From an uncultured Eubacteriales bacterium (GTDB lineage Bacteria; Bacillota; Clostridia; Christensenellales; CAG-138), in assembly GCA_900544965.1 (NCBI GenBank), contig UQXE01000004.1, forward strand, positions 17,311 to 81,310: a stretch of 64,000 nt of DNA, in the 5' to 3' direction. A model generated the notes under the pieces. It ran no database searches and was not told the origin of the DNA. It saw only the letters and a list, made by a program, of their open reading frames with translations. Shown one piece after another: positions 55,769 through 63,822 of this stretch (positions are counted from its first letter, which is position 1; each line of letters opens with the position of its first letter). Position numbers and translations under genes: made by a program.

Positions 55769-57433
55769 TTAAGCGGTGTGGGCAATGCCATCCTCTTTAT
55801 ATTGCCTAAGCGCATGTATATCCATACCAAAGGCTGCCCGCATCACCTCGCTAATGTCCGAAACGGGACGAACGCAGCTTTTTTTCTCCAGCGTCTCGTC
55901 CAGATTATCCTGGGGTACGATTATAATGCGCGCTCCGGATTCTTCCGCCGCTTCCACCTTGGCCTGAACACCTCCAACTGGGCGCACCTCGCCGTTCATG
56001 GTTATCTCACCCGTTAGCACAAGCTTTGGAACGGCCGGCCGATTGGTAAGCGCGCTCATAAGCGCCACTGCAAACGCTATTCCGGCGCTGGGGCCATCCA
56101 CGGGCATTCCGCCGGGTATGTTGAACCTGATGTCAAAATTCCTGCAGTCCGAGCCAAGGCGCTTTAAAAATGTACTGATTACATTTTCAACGGACGCCCT
56201 TACGGTACTTTTTCGTCTCAGCTTGCGCGTTCTCAAGTCGATTTCTTCTTCCTCAGCCATCCCGATTATCTCTACGCGCCCCATCCCCTTTTCAACAGGG
56301 GTTGCGGAGCATTCTATTTCCATAACGAAGCCGTGCGTAAGGTCCGCGCTTACGCCCATCCCGTATGCCGTACCGATAGGGGAGGTTTCAGGTATATGTC
56401 CGGCGGTATGCCACGAATATCTGCATGTCTGAGCGACCCATTTTATATCGCTTTGTGTTATTTTTGATCTGCCATCCATATATGCGGATCCTCCTGCTAA
56501 CTGAAGCATATTAACGGCCTCCCGTCCTGAACTTGAATATCCAGCACAGCAGCTAACAGCTTCGTCGTCAATATCATAGCCCATGCGAATGGACGCGCCA
56601 TGGACAATGTGTTCTAGTTCCTGATTGCTAAGCGCCCTGAAATACAGCTCTACGCATCTTGAACGCAGGGCGGCTGGGATTTCCTCAGGCGCTCTGGTCG
56701 TCGCACCTACCAGACGAAAATCCGCTGGAAGCCCGTTTTGAAAGATATCGTGAATATGAGGGGGAATATTGGTGTTGTCAGGGGTGTAATAAGCGCTGTC
56801 AAAGAACACTCGCCTGTCCTCAAGCACTTTCAGCAGCTTATTTAACTGGAGTGGATGCAGCTCGCCTATTTCATCTAAAAACAGTATGCCGCAGTGAGCC
56901 CTGCTGACCGCTCCGGGTTTTGGCTGTGGAACGCCTAACGAGCCCCATGAACCCGCGCCCTGGTAGATTGGGTCATGAACCGAGCCCATAAGCGGATCTG
57001 CGATAGCGCGTTCGTCAAACCTAACGCATGTAGCGTCAACCTCTATGAACTGGGAATGCTCATTGAAAGGTGAACATTCGCTGTGTTTTGCCTCCTCCAA
57101 TACAAGGCGGGCGGCACAGGTTTTCCCCACGCCTGGAGGTCCGTAAATAAGTACATGCTGTGGGTTAGGCCCGCATATCGCCGCCCTCAGCGCCCTTATG
57201 CCTTCCCTTTGGCCAACTATGTCGTCTAATCTCATAGGACGGGAGAGCTCAGTCAAAGGCACGCTTAAAGAACGGCTGCGGGAACTTTTCAGCTCCGCCA
57301 ATTCCTTATTGCAATTCTCTTTTTTTACAGGTTTCTTGGGAGATTCAAGGGCCTTACGCTGCCTGTTAAAGATAAACCAGCTCATTAGCAGCATTACGCC
57401 GCATTGAATAACAATCCAGATGATCCATTCCAT
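55769..57433 (-). CDS. lonB: ATP-dependent protease LonB
   Basis: A membrane-anchored Lon-like protease of 554 residues. It has an N-terminal membrane helix (about 3-22), an AAA domain with Walker A GPPGVGKT (98-105) and Walker B ILFLDEIGE (183-191), and a C-terminal Lon protease domain with catalytic Ser449 (DGPSAG) and Lys492 (VQAKVEAA). In Bacillus LonB is made under sigma F in the forespore. ATG at 57433 follows GGAGG by 6 bases. Location ahead of DUF5665 and the glucan synthase suggests a shared transcript. Confidence 0.92.
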   Translation of the reverse strand: MEWIIWIVIQCGVMLLMSWFIFNRQRKALESPKKPVKKENCNKELAELKSSRSRSLSVPLTELSRPMRLDDIVGQREGIRALRAAICGPNPQHVLIYGPPGVGKTCAARLVLEEAKHSECSPFNEHSQFIEVDATCVRFDERAIADPLMGSVHDPIYQGAGSWGSLGVPQPKPGAVSRAHCGILFLDEIGELHPLQLNKLLKVLEDRRVFFDSAYYTPDNTNIPPHIHDIFQNGLPADFRLVGATTRAPEEIPAALRSRCVELYFRALSNQELEHIVHGASIRMGYDIDDEAVSCCAGYSSSGREAVNMLQLAGGSAYMDGRSKITQSDIKWVAQTCRYSWHTAGHIPETSPIGTAYGMGVSADLTHGFVMEIECSATPVEKGMGRVEIIGMAEEEEIDLRTRKLRRKSTVRASVENVISTFLKRLGSDCRNFDIRFNIPGGMPVDGPSAGIAFAVALMSALTNRPAVPKLVLTGEITMNGEVRPVGGVQAKVEAAEESGARIIIVPQDNLDETLEKKSCVRPVSDISEVMRAAFGMDIHALRQYKEDGIAHTA

Positions 57434-57557
57434 AAAAGAGCCTCCGTACATATATCTCGTAAGGTATTATGCGCAGGAGGTCTGCTTGTTATTGATGTGT
57501 AGTTTTGGTTGCGTTTAGGCAAAAATGGTTATTTTAAGAAGCATAAGCCAATAAAAC

Positions 57558-59309
57558 TTAATAGACGAGAAATTCAATCACGCCAAATTTAATGCAGCGT
57601 CCATAAAGCCCATTATAAATATATGAGAATGAAGGGGGTTCGATTTCCGCCAGCCAGTCAATCATCTCCGCCTCATTGATAATTCCTGAAATGTGTTTGC
57701 TTGACATCTTGTCAAACCACAGGGTTCCATCGGATGAATTCGGCAGATCGATTAGCGCCTTGCCGTATGAGACTTTTAATATATAGTTTCCATCAAAGAT
57801 AAAAATGAAGTCTTTAACTAAGGTATCAATTGATTCCCCCGAGTTTTGCAGAGGTCCGCTATAAATGCAATAACGTTCATAAGCGGAACTTATTGACATC
57901 AATGTTTCCTTATCCCAACTGGTTACATCAGCGGGGTTTATGTTGATTGGCTTTGTCATGGCCTTAGCATTGGCAGTAGGTTTTGTAAAATAGGAAGAGA
58001 CATGCTCTACATAATCGGTTTCTACGCTGAACAATAGTCCATTGCCTGGATATGAGGCGGAAAACATGTGCTCCTGATAGACCTTCAATCTGCTTCCCAT
58101 ACCCGATTTGCTAAGGACCGTAAAGTCGTCCATATTCTGCATTATATAGTCCATATCATAGTTGTACTTAATATCGCCTTGATCAGAAATAGCGCCCAGA
58201 TAAAGATTTTTCAGCTCGGATTCAAAACTTGTATCGTCTAAAGCACCGCTTGACCCCGTATGCCCATTTTCCGTTTCTGCCGCCTTTACTGGTGATGGCA
58301 TTGTAGTAAATGAAACTATTGTTAACGTCATGGTGAGTGCAAGTATAAAATTTATAAAATACCGCTTCGGCTGAAAGTTTGCGATCATTGCCACCCTGTT
58401 GCGAAGGTTAATGCTGCTTCCAAACATGGCTGCGGTCGGAGAATACTTTGCGTTTGCCTGCGCACACATGTCAATAAGGGCGCGCCCATAGTCAAGCCTT
58501 GTATAAACCGGAATATCCCTGATTGCATCCGCATCAGCGCAAAGCTCAATGTCCTCCCTTACGTATTTACCCATGAGCCATATAAGAGGATTAAACCAAT
58601 GAATCGCCTGGACAAGCATTAGAAGCCTTAAAAACAGAATATCTTTCCGCTTTATATGAGCAATCTCGTGCTGGATTGCAAAGCGCAGCTGCGCATCCGT
58701 GCAGTGCGCCATATCTCTAGAGATCAATATACGCGGCCTAAATAGTCCATAGAGGGCGAACGTACAGCTTCGCGACACCCAAAAGGCTGAACATCTGACG
58801 TTTTTATTCTTGCATTCCTCAGCTATTATCCCATTTATACGCGAATCATCACAAGGAGTGATTGAGGAGTACTTCCTAAACCTTATAGAAGTTAAAAAGA
58901 AACTTAATAATACTATGGCCGCGCCCGTCCCCCATACGAACAATGCAACAAACTCAGGATTCAATTCAATCGGTTTTACGGACTTTTCAGCAATATCGGT
59001 TAAAACCGTTCCGGCAGGGAGGGTTACATTATCATATTGATCCAGTTGTTCGCTTACGCTTAACTCGTCTATTGGATAATAGTTAAGAATGGTGGATTCA
59101 ATTTCCGGTTTGTTGTCAAATATGAGTGATAGAACGCTTATGGAAGATGTTGTTACTACGGGCACGGCAAGCCTCAGCATTATTAAAAGCCATGCGGTTA
59201 CACGCCAATAGGAGGGCGCCTTACGAAGCATCCTCCTGCAGAGCAGCACAAGCAGAACAAACGCGCCGCAGATCAACGATATGGCAATACATCCATAAAC
59301 GAATCCCAT
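57558..59309 (-). CDS. M56 family (BlaR1/MecR1-like) membrane metalloprotease with a non-PBP sensor
   Basis: A 583-residue receptor protease. Four membrane helices frame a zinc protease core with HEIAH (214-218) and a downstream ELCADADA motif; the last helix is near 330-350. In BlaR1 and MecR1 the extracellular C-terminal domain is a penicillin-binding sensor with an SxxK site. Here the roughly 230-residue C-terminal part lacks such motifs and is a different beta-rich domain I cannot name, so the signal is probably not beta-lactam. It lies 7 bases after blaI and should cleave this repressor on signalling (known mechanism of the family). Confidence 0.85.
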   Translation of the reverse strand: MGFVYGCIAISLICGAFVLLVLLCRRMLRKAPSYWRVTAWLLIMLRLAVPVVTTSSISVLSLIFDNKPEIESTILNYYPIDELSVSEQLDQYDNVTLPAGTVLTDIAEKSVKPIELNPEFVALFVWGTGAAIVLLSFFLTSIRFRKYSSITPCDDSRINGIIAEECKNKNVRCSAFWVSRSCTFALYGLFRPRILISRDMAHCTDAQLRFAIQHEIAHIKRKDILFLRLLMLVQAIHWFNPLIWLMGKYVREDIELCADADAIRDIPVYTRLDYGRALIDMCAQANAKYSPTAAMFGSSINLRNRVAMIANFQPKRYFINFILALTMTLTIVSFTTMPSPVKAAETENGHTGSSGALDDTSFESELKNLYLGAISDQGDIKYNYDMDYIMQNMDDFTVLSKSGMGSRLKVYQEHMFSASYPGNGLLFSVETDYVEHVSSYFTKPTANAKAMTKPININPADVTSWDKETLMSISSAYERYCIYSGPLQNSGESIDTLVKDFIFIFDGNYILKVSYGKALIDLPNSSDGTLWFDKMSSKHISGIINEAEMIDWLAEIEPPSFSYIYNGLYGRCIKFGVIEFLVY

Positions 59310-59316
59310 AGCAGCC

Positions 59317-59676
59317 TCACTTTCTCTGATTCAGCAGGCTCCTCAGCTCATCCAATTCCTCTTTTGACACCTCATTGTTGTCAATAAAACTGACCATCAA
59401 TTTATTGATCGATCCATTGAACATCTTTTTCAACGTCGCCTTAGCCATGCTTAAACCGGCCTGTTCAAATGAGACGGAGGCAGAATAGAGGTTGACGTCC
59501 CCCTTGTCAATACGAACCATCCCCTTTTCGCTTAAGCGAGTCAGGAATGTCCTTACCGTATTATCAGCCCATGGCTCTGTCTTGCGGGCCCGCCTTATTA
59601 TTTCAGCAGCTGGTAGAGGGGACTCTTCCCATAAAATATCCATTATTACGCGTTCGCTATCCGTTATATTCTTCAT
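59317..59676 (-). CDS. BlaI/MecI/CopY family repressor
   Basis: A 119-residue winged-helix repressor. The N-terminal DNA-binding domain begins ITDSERVIMDILWEESPLPAAEI with the recognition helix in WADNTVRTFLTRLSEKGMV (about 36-54), and the C-terminal helices form the dimer that M56 proteases cut. Its promoter contains an inverted repeat over the transcription start, so it likely represses itself and the M56 gene. No other target with the same site was found in the window. Confidence 0.9.
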   Translation of the reverse strand: MKNITDSERVIMDILWEESPLPAAEIIRRARKTEPWADNTVRTFLTRLSEKGMVRIDKGDVNLYSASVSFEQAGLSMAKATLKKMFNGSINKLMVSFIDNNEVSKEELDELRSLLNQRK

Positions 59677-59687
59677 ACAACCACCTC

Positions 59688-59702
59688 ACTACGCATAGTA
59701 GT
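59688..59702. promoter_or_regulatory. Candidate BlaI-type operator
   Basis: ACTAC-N5-GTAGT, a perfect inverted repeat, starts 4 bases after the -10 box and ends 12 bases before the ATG. BlaI/MecI/CopY operators are dyads with TACA-TGTA type half-sites; the half-site here is a related ACTAC. Confidence 0.6.
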
Positions 59703-59705
59703 TAA

Positions 59706-59734
59706 ATTATATAAAATTAATTTTGATTTGTCAA
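59706..59734 (-). promoter_or_regulatory. Consensus promoter of the blaI-blaR1-like operon
   Basis: Reverse strand TTGACA (59734-59729), exactly 17 bases, TATAAT (59711-59706): a perfect sigma-A promoter, which fits an operon held down by a repressor. Confidence 0.9.
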
Positions 59735-59874
59735 CATTTTCTTATATTATTTGATCTGTTTTTTGTCGGACTACAATGCAAATTGTACATTAGGGAGAAG
59801 AGAGAAGGATCGCACAAATCGGTTATTGTGAGTTTGCTAGAACTTAAGGATAGCCGAAAGGAAGTACATCCCTC

Positions 59875-60750
59875 ATGATGACTGTAACACAGAACATGAA
59901 GTACAGGCAATCCCTAATATACTACGCTCAGAAATATGGTGTAGCCAGAGCATCCTAGAAGTATAACCGGCCGCGTTCCTCCATCTATTTCAGACTGCCC
60001 AGATATGACGGAATCACTGAGTCGCTGGCCGGTCGCTCCAGATGCCCCATTCCCATCCTAATCAACATACCGAGGCCAAATTAAAGCTAATCCGGGATAT
60101 GCGGCGCAGGAATCCAAAACTGGGTTCAATCGACCTGTGATGTAAGTTGGGGGAACGGGGCTAAAGCCGCTTGTACCGGGGGACTCAAGCGCATGGGTGC
60201 CTTACCGCAACGGTCTAAGAAGCCATCGTATAAGCCCAAGCCTTACGAGCAAACGATCTATACTGGGCAGCGTGTATAGATTGACGTAAAGGTTGTTCCG
60301 CGTTCCTGCCACCCCAATGGACAAAGACTGTTTCAGTATACCGGAATCGATGAGTTTTCAAGGATGCGATACCTAGCGGCTTACGAGGAGCAAAACACCT
60401 ATTCCTCCTCCGGCTTTCTGTTGAAAACCGTTGCTTTCTTCAAGAAAAAGGGGTAGCCATCGAGTGTATGCACACTGATAACGGCTCTGAGTTCACAAAC
60501 CGTTTGACTCAGTCAAACCTGGAACTGGTTTCGCTCTTTGAAAAAACGGCTGCCGATTTTAGGCATCGCCATAAGCTAATTCGCCCCTATACGCTCCGCC
60601 ACAATGGCAAGGTAGAACGCAGCCATCACGAAGACCAGCGCCGTTTTTACGACGAGACTCCCTACCGACTTCGATAACCGCCCTATGCGCCCTTTACAGT
60701 ATAGCTCACTTAACGCTTTCCTGTGTTCCTATACTGTCCAACATGTTTGA
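59875..60750 (+). pseudogene. Decayed DDE (IS481/IS3-like) transposase
   Basis: The forward strand reads as a transposase in pieces: MTVTQNMKYRQSLIYYAQ at the start, SSIYFRLPRYDG, then frameshifts, RLFQYTGIDEFSRMRYLAAYEEQNTYSS in the catalytic core, HTDNGSEFTNRLTQS (second acidic motif) and HNGKVERSHHEDQRRFY (glutamate motif). At least four stop codons or frameshifts break it. It is closely related to the shorter remnant at 13421-13628 on the other strand, and both end in TTTGACAAT. Full length would be about 290-300 residues. Inactive. Confidence 0.88.
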
Positions 60751-60885
60751 CAATCCTATAATTTAGATAAATTTATAAGCTAAAGTGCTATTGCAATACC
60801 AAAAATAGTATGGTAGAATTAACGACAGTCTACTAAATATGTTGGTGTCTTTAACCGAGTGTATAGCGAGGCTTAAAGCTCCAAT

Positions 60886-60930
60886 GCAGGGGTGATGGGA
60901 TTGGCGAATATAGTGGGCTTAAAAATTGAG
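60886..60930 (+). pseudogene. Decayed 5' half of a tRNA-Leu copy
   Basis: About 30 of the first 39 bases match the intact tRNA-Leu 187 bases downstream, including GTGATGG-ATTGGC (D arm) and TAGTGG..CTTAAAA (anticodon arm, with TAA in the anticodon place). The flanking GGCTTAAA is also shared. The acceptor stem and the 3' half are gone. Confidence 0.6.
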
Positions 60931-60979
60931 TTCACTGTTTTATGCCATAGTGGTGAAAATTTTTGACTTATTAAGAGCT

Positions 60980-61008
60980 TTGACTCTTATTATTTATTTG
61001 GTTTTAAT
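60980..61008 (+). promoter_or_regulatory. Promoter of tRNA-Leu
   Basis: TTGACT (60980-60985), 17-base spacer, TTTAAT (61003-61008), 64 bases before the tRNA. Confidence 0.5.
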
Positions 61009-61072
61009 ATCCCCATGATATCTCTCCAATTTCTCAAAGAGAACATTGGGAGTAAGGCTTAAAAATATGAAC

Positions 61073-61159
61073 GCCGGTGTGATGGAATTGGCAGACGTAG
61101 TGGACTCAAAATCCACCGCCAGCGATGGCGTGCCGGTTCGAGTCCGGCCACCGGCACCA
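61073..61159 (+). tRNA. tRNA-Leu (anticodon CAA)
   Basis: An 87-base class II tRNA. The acceptor arms GCCGGTG and CACCGGC pair fully, followed by discriminator A and an encoded CCA. The anticodon stem GTGGA/TCCAC encloses CTCAAAA, giving anticodon CAA. A variable arm and the T loop GGTTCGAGTCC are present. Confidence 0.95.
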
Positions 61160-61168
61160 AACCAATAT

Positions 61169-61206
61169 AATCCGAACCTGTTTCCAATCGGTGATGGGTT
61201 CGGATT
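61169..61206 (+). terminator. Terminator of the tRNA-Leu gene
   Basis: AATCCGAACC and GGTTCGGATT form a 10-bp perfect stem with an 18-base loop, followed by TATTGTTCT, 10 bases past the tRNA. Confidence 0.7.
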
Positions 61207-61314
61207 TATTGTTCTCTTTGACCGCTACGAGGCCACCCATTTCCGCAACGGATTGGAGCGCAAACCCACCTCCAAGCCGAGAGGCCCACGGAAAAAGAAG
61301 CAGACCCCATAAAC

Positions 61315-61363
61315 GCAAAAAGGGCGGGCACTACCGTTTTCACGGTGCGCCCGCCCTTTTTGC
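61315..61363. terminator. Strong bidirectional terminator at the element edge
   Basis: Perfect 15-base arms GCAAAAAGGGCGGGC and GCCCGCCCTTTTTGC enclose a 19-base loop holding a second small hairpin (ACCG/CGGT). It starts past the stop of the 59-residue gene on the reverse strand. Confidence 0.9.
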
Positions 61364-61364
61364 C

Positions 61365-61544
61365 CTACTCTACTTTGGCCTCCTGCTTCTCCGCCTCCCT
61401 CTGCTTCTTCCATTCGGCAAATTCCCGCTGGCCCTCCTCGCTCTCGTAGAAAGCGAGAATGTCGGGCAAAAGGCAGCGGGCGATCGCTTCAATTTTGTGC
61501 TGGGGGATTTCGGTGTTGTTGATTAGTTTTTTCCTTCTGCCCAA
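61365..61544 (-). CDS. Small conserved mobile-element protein (59 aa)
   Basis: A 59-residue hydrophilic, helical protein that starts GRRKKLINNTEIPQHKIEAI, continues with CLLPDILAFYESEEGQREF and ends in a Lys/Glu-rich tail. The start is TTG at 61544 with GGGAGG 6 bases upstream, so it is easily missed. It is 40 bases downstream of the mob gene on the same strand and likely cotranscribed. Function unknown. Confidence 0.75.
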   Translation of the reverse strand: MGRRKKLINNTEIPQHKIEAIARCLLPDILAFYESEEGQREFAEWKKQREAEKQEAKVE

Positions 61545-61584
61545 GTGCTACCTCCCGTTAGCATATTCAATTTTCAAGGTGCAA

Positions 61585-62529
61585 TTATCTGTCCTTTGTG
61601 GTGTTCCGCTGTTCCTGTTTCAGCTCCGCCAGCACATCCGGCGGAATACGGTCAAGCATCCGCTGGATATTATGTAATTCGCTTTCCAGCTTCGCCCGTT
61701 CCATCGTGTCTTTCATCTTGCCTTTTTCGCTTGCCTTTGCCCTTGCTTCCAGCTTCTTGTTTTCTTCCAGCAAGTCGGCAATCGTGACCTTGTACTTTTT
61801 CAGTTGCCCTGAGAAGTCCTCCATCTGCGGGAACCATTTTTTCAGCATGGCGAGGGCTTCCTCTTTCTTCTTCCCGGCGTTCAGCGGGTTAATGCCGTCC
61901 AGCGCCGTTTCAATGGCCCTTGCCTGTTTTGAGAGATTGACCGCCTGTTTGAAAAGCCGGGTGGGGATATGCTTGCGGCCCGTCTTGCTGGCGCTCTCCC
62001 CACGCTCCAAGTCCGGGTAATTCTCCACCATATAGGCGTGAAAATCGTCCTGCCACTTTGTAAGGCTTGCCCGGTTGCCCAAAATCTCTTTGGCGCACAG
62101 GCGGTTGTCCTGCGTCAGAGGAACAAAGGTTAAATGCAGATGGGGCGTTTTCTCGTCCATATGAACCACCGCCGACACGATATTCTCCCGGCCTACCCGC
62201 TGGATAAGGAAGTCAGCCGCCCGCTGGAAAAAGGCTTGTATCTCCTTTGGGGGCTTGCTCTTGAAAAACTCCGGGCTGGCGGTGATGAGCGTATCGACAA
62301 ACCGGGTGCTGTCCTTGCGTGTCCTGCACCCGGCCTGTTCAATGCGGCCCTGAATGAAGTGGTAATACCGGCCCTCCGGCTTGACGATATGGAAATTGTA
62401 CTTGCTCTTTTCCGTGTCAATATCCGGGTTGCTGGCATACTTTTCTTTCTGCCGTTCGTGATGGGCTTCCAGCGGCCTTGCCGGGTTGCCCTTGTGCTTA
62501 GCAAATCGCAGGATTGCATATTGCGGCAA
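61585..62529 (-). CDS. mob: MobV-family relaxase (plasmid recombination/mobilization protein)
   Basis: Nicks the element's oriT and pilots transfer with a helper conjugation system. The 314-residue protein begins PQYAILRFAKHKG and has the metal-binding HMDEKTPHLHL motif (His123, Glu126, His130, His132) of the Mob_Pre/MobV family. The C-terminal third (about 225-314) is Lys/Glu-rich and probably coiled coil. The start is TTG at 62529 with GGGAGG 9 bases upstream. It is short compared with MobM of pMV158 (494 residues) but typical of small gut elements. Confidence 0.9.
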   Translation of the reverse strand: MPQYAILRFAKHKGNPARPLEAHHERQKEKYASNPDIDTEKSKYNFHIVKPEGRYYHFIQGRIEQAGCRTRKDSTRFVDTLITASPEFFKSKPPKEIQAFFQRAADFLIQRVGRENIVSAVVHMDEKTPHLHLTFVPLTQDNRLCAKEILGNRASLTKWQDDFHAYMVENYPDLERGESASKTGRKHIPTRLFKQAVNLSKQARAIETALDGINPLNAGKKKEEALAMLKKWFPQMEDFSGQLKKYKVTIADLLEENKKLEARAKASEKGKMKDTMERAKLESELHNIQRMLDRIPPDVLAELKQEQRNTTKDR

Positions 62530-62572
62530 TTTATCAAACCTCCCTTTTGCGGACGGTTAGGGGACTGTTTTG

Positions 62573-62605
62573 GGGGCGGGGCGTACAAACATACCACCCC
62601 GCCCC
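62573..62605. other. Candidate origin of transfer (oriT)
   Basis: A perfect 9-bp inverted repeat GGGGCGGGG/CCCCGCCCC with a 15-base AT-richer loop lies 44 bases before the mob start. MobV relaxases act on hairpin oriTs immediately upstream of their gene. No U-tract follows, so a terminator is less likely. On the reverse strand the loop reads TGGTATGTTTGTACG, loosely like the nick region of pMV158. Confidence 0.5.
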
Positions 62606-62649
62606 GGACAGCTCCCAAAAGTCCTTGATTTATGGGCTTTTGTCAGCCC

Positions 62650-63051
62650 CTATTTGTCCGTGTTCCGGCGGCGTTTCCTGTCGCTGACGTTCTTCTGCCG
62701 CCTATGTACCCGTTTGGCGCAGGTTTCGCAGTATTTCGCCCGGTTGGAGCGGGGGACGAACGCCGCCCCGCACTCGGCACACCGTTTCACGCTGGCGCTG
62801 CGGAATATCTCTGCTTCCAGCGCCTTGTCCTGCGGCAAGACCGCCCAGCGGAACCACTTGCAGCAGACGGAATAGGAGATAGTCTGGGGGCAGACACATT
62901 CCTCCCCATCGTCCAGCAGCAGGCAGTTGCCATTCTCATAGTTGCAGCAGGTTTTCCGAATGAGGGCGTTGGCCCGTTTCCTCTGCGTCGGGGTTATACG
63001 GGGCAAGCCGCCGCTCGGTGTGCGCTCTATCTCTGGTAGTTTTTTGCTCAT
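62650..63051 (-). CDS. Cysteine-rich VLP domain protein
   Basis: A 133-residue protein with twelve cysteines: CCNYENGNCLLLDDGEECVCP and CCKW in the first half (about 35-65), and a second zinc-ribbon-like CAECGAAF..RAKYCETC (about 91-112), followed by a very basic tail. This composition matches the cysteine-rich VLP proteins found next to mob genes of mobile elements; probably a zinc-binding nucleic-acid-associated protein. ATG at 63051 with GGAGG 5 bases upstream. The open frame continues upstream to 63222 but without a good ribosome site. Confidence 0.8.
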   Translation of the reverse strand: MSKKLPEIERTPSGGLPRITPTQRKRANALIRKTCCNYENGNCLLLDDGEECVCPQTISYSVCCKWFRWAVLPQDKALEAEIFRSASVKRCAECGAAFVPRSNRAKYCETCAKRVHRRQKNVSDRKRRRNTDK

Positions 63052-63324
63052 GCGTTCCTCCGCTTTTTCATAGTCTGCCGTTCTCCCCGAAAGCCGTTCC
63101 TGCCCCATTCCTGCGGCGTGTTCCGACGTTGGTACGCTGGCCTGCTTCGGGCCACTGTGGCCAGAAGTGGCGGCGTCATGGCGATACTTCCCCAGCCGGT
63201 GGTATCTCTTTCGGACGGTCATTCACTTGTGCTTGTCCATCGATGAACTAACACAAGTCTACACTTTTTTGACCGCCTGTCCCGTATATCCGAAAGGTTG
63301 GAAATACCGCCCCAAAACACACTA

Positions 63325-63353
63325 TTTCCACGCTCTCGGATTTGTGGTAGAAT
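63325..63353 (+). promoter_or_regulatory. Promoter candidate for the DUF3795 gene
   Basis: TTTCCA (63325-63330), 17-base spacer, TAGAAT (63348-63353), 35 bases before the start. Confidence 0.45.
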
Positions 63354-63387
63354 GAAAGAAACCGTAAGCTGACAAGGAGGGCGCGCC

Positions 63388-63801
63388 ATGAAAATGCCAA
63401 CAGAAAAAAATGATACGGCTATGTTTGCCCCCTGCGGCATGAACTGTCTGGTCTGCTATAAGCATTGTTATCATAAAAAGCCGTGCGCCGGTTGCTTGAA
63501 CAGCGATATGAGCAAACCGGAACACTGCCGCAAATGCAAGATAAAGGATTGTATTAAGGGTAAAGGGCTGTCCTATTGTTTTGAGTGCCTCGATTATCCC
63601 TGCAAGCTGATAAAAAACCTTGAGAAAAGCTACAACAAAAGGTATCAGGCGAGCCTTATGGAGAATAGCGAGTTTGTTCGTCAGCACGGTTTAGAAAGGT
63701 TCATGGAACAGCAGAAAGGAAAATATACTTGTCCCCAATGCGGGGGTATCATTTCTATCCATGACAGAGAGTGCAGCGAGTGTCAAGAAAGCATGAAGTA
63801 A
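63388..63801 (+). CDS. DUF3795 domain zinc-binding protein
   Basis: A 137-residue cysteine-rich protein. The first part (about 13-75) holds the DUF3795 pattern (APCGMNCLVCYKHC, CAGCLNS, CRKCKIKDC, CFECLDYPC) and the C-terminus a zinc ribbon (CPQCGG..CSECQ, about 115-132). Function unknown; such proteins occur as cargo in mobile elements. AAGGAGGG lies 6 bases before the ATG. It is 21 bases from the regulator gene. Confidence 0.85.
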   Translation: MKMPTEKNDTAMFAPCGMNCLVCYKHCYHKKPCAGCLNSDMSKPEHCRKCKIKDCIKGKGLSYCFECLDYPCKLIKNLEKSYNKRYQASLMENSEFVRQHGLERFMEQQKGKYTCPQCGGIISIHDRECSECQESMK

Positions 63802-63822
63802 GCATAAGAGGGAGTGTGTAGA

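Noticed and set aside
57558..59309. Beta-lactam sensor BlaR1
   Set aside because: The C-terminal domain has no SxxK, SxN or KTG motif, so beta-lactam sensing is not supported.
61046..61312. Forward open frame of 88 codons
   Set aside because: It runs through the whole tRNA-Leu gene and its terminator, so it is a chance frame.
63052..63222. Upstream extension of the cysteine-rich VLP gene
   Set aside because: In frame and open, but the internal ATG at 63051 has a strong GGAGG site and the homologous part begins there; the ATG at 63222 has no good site.
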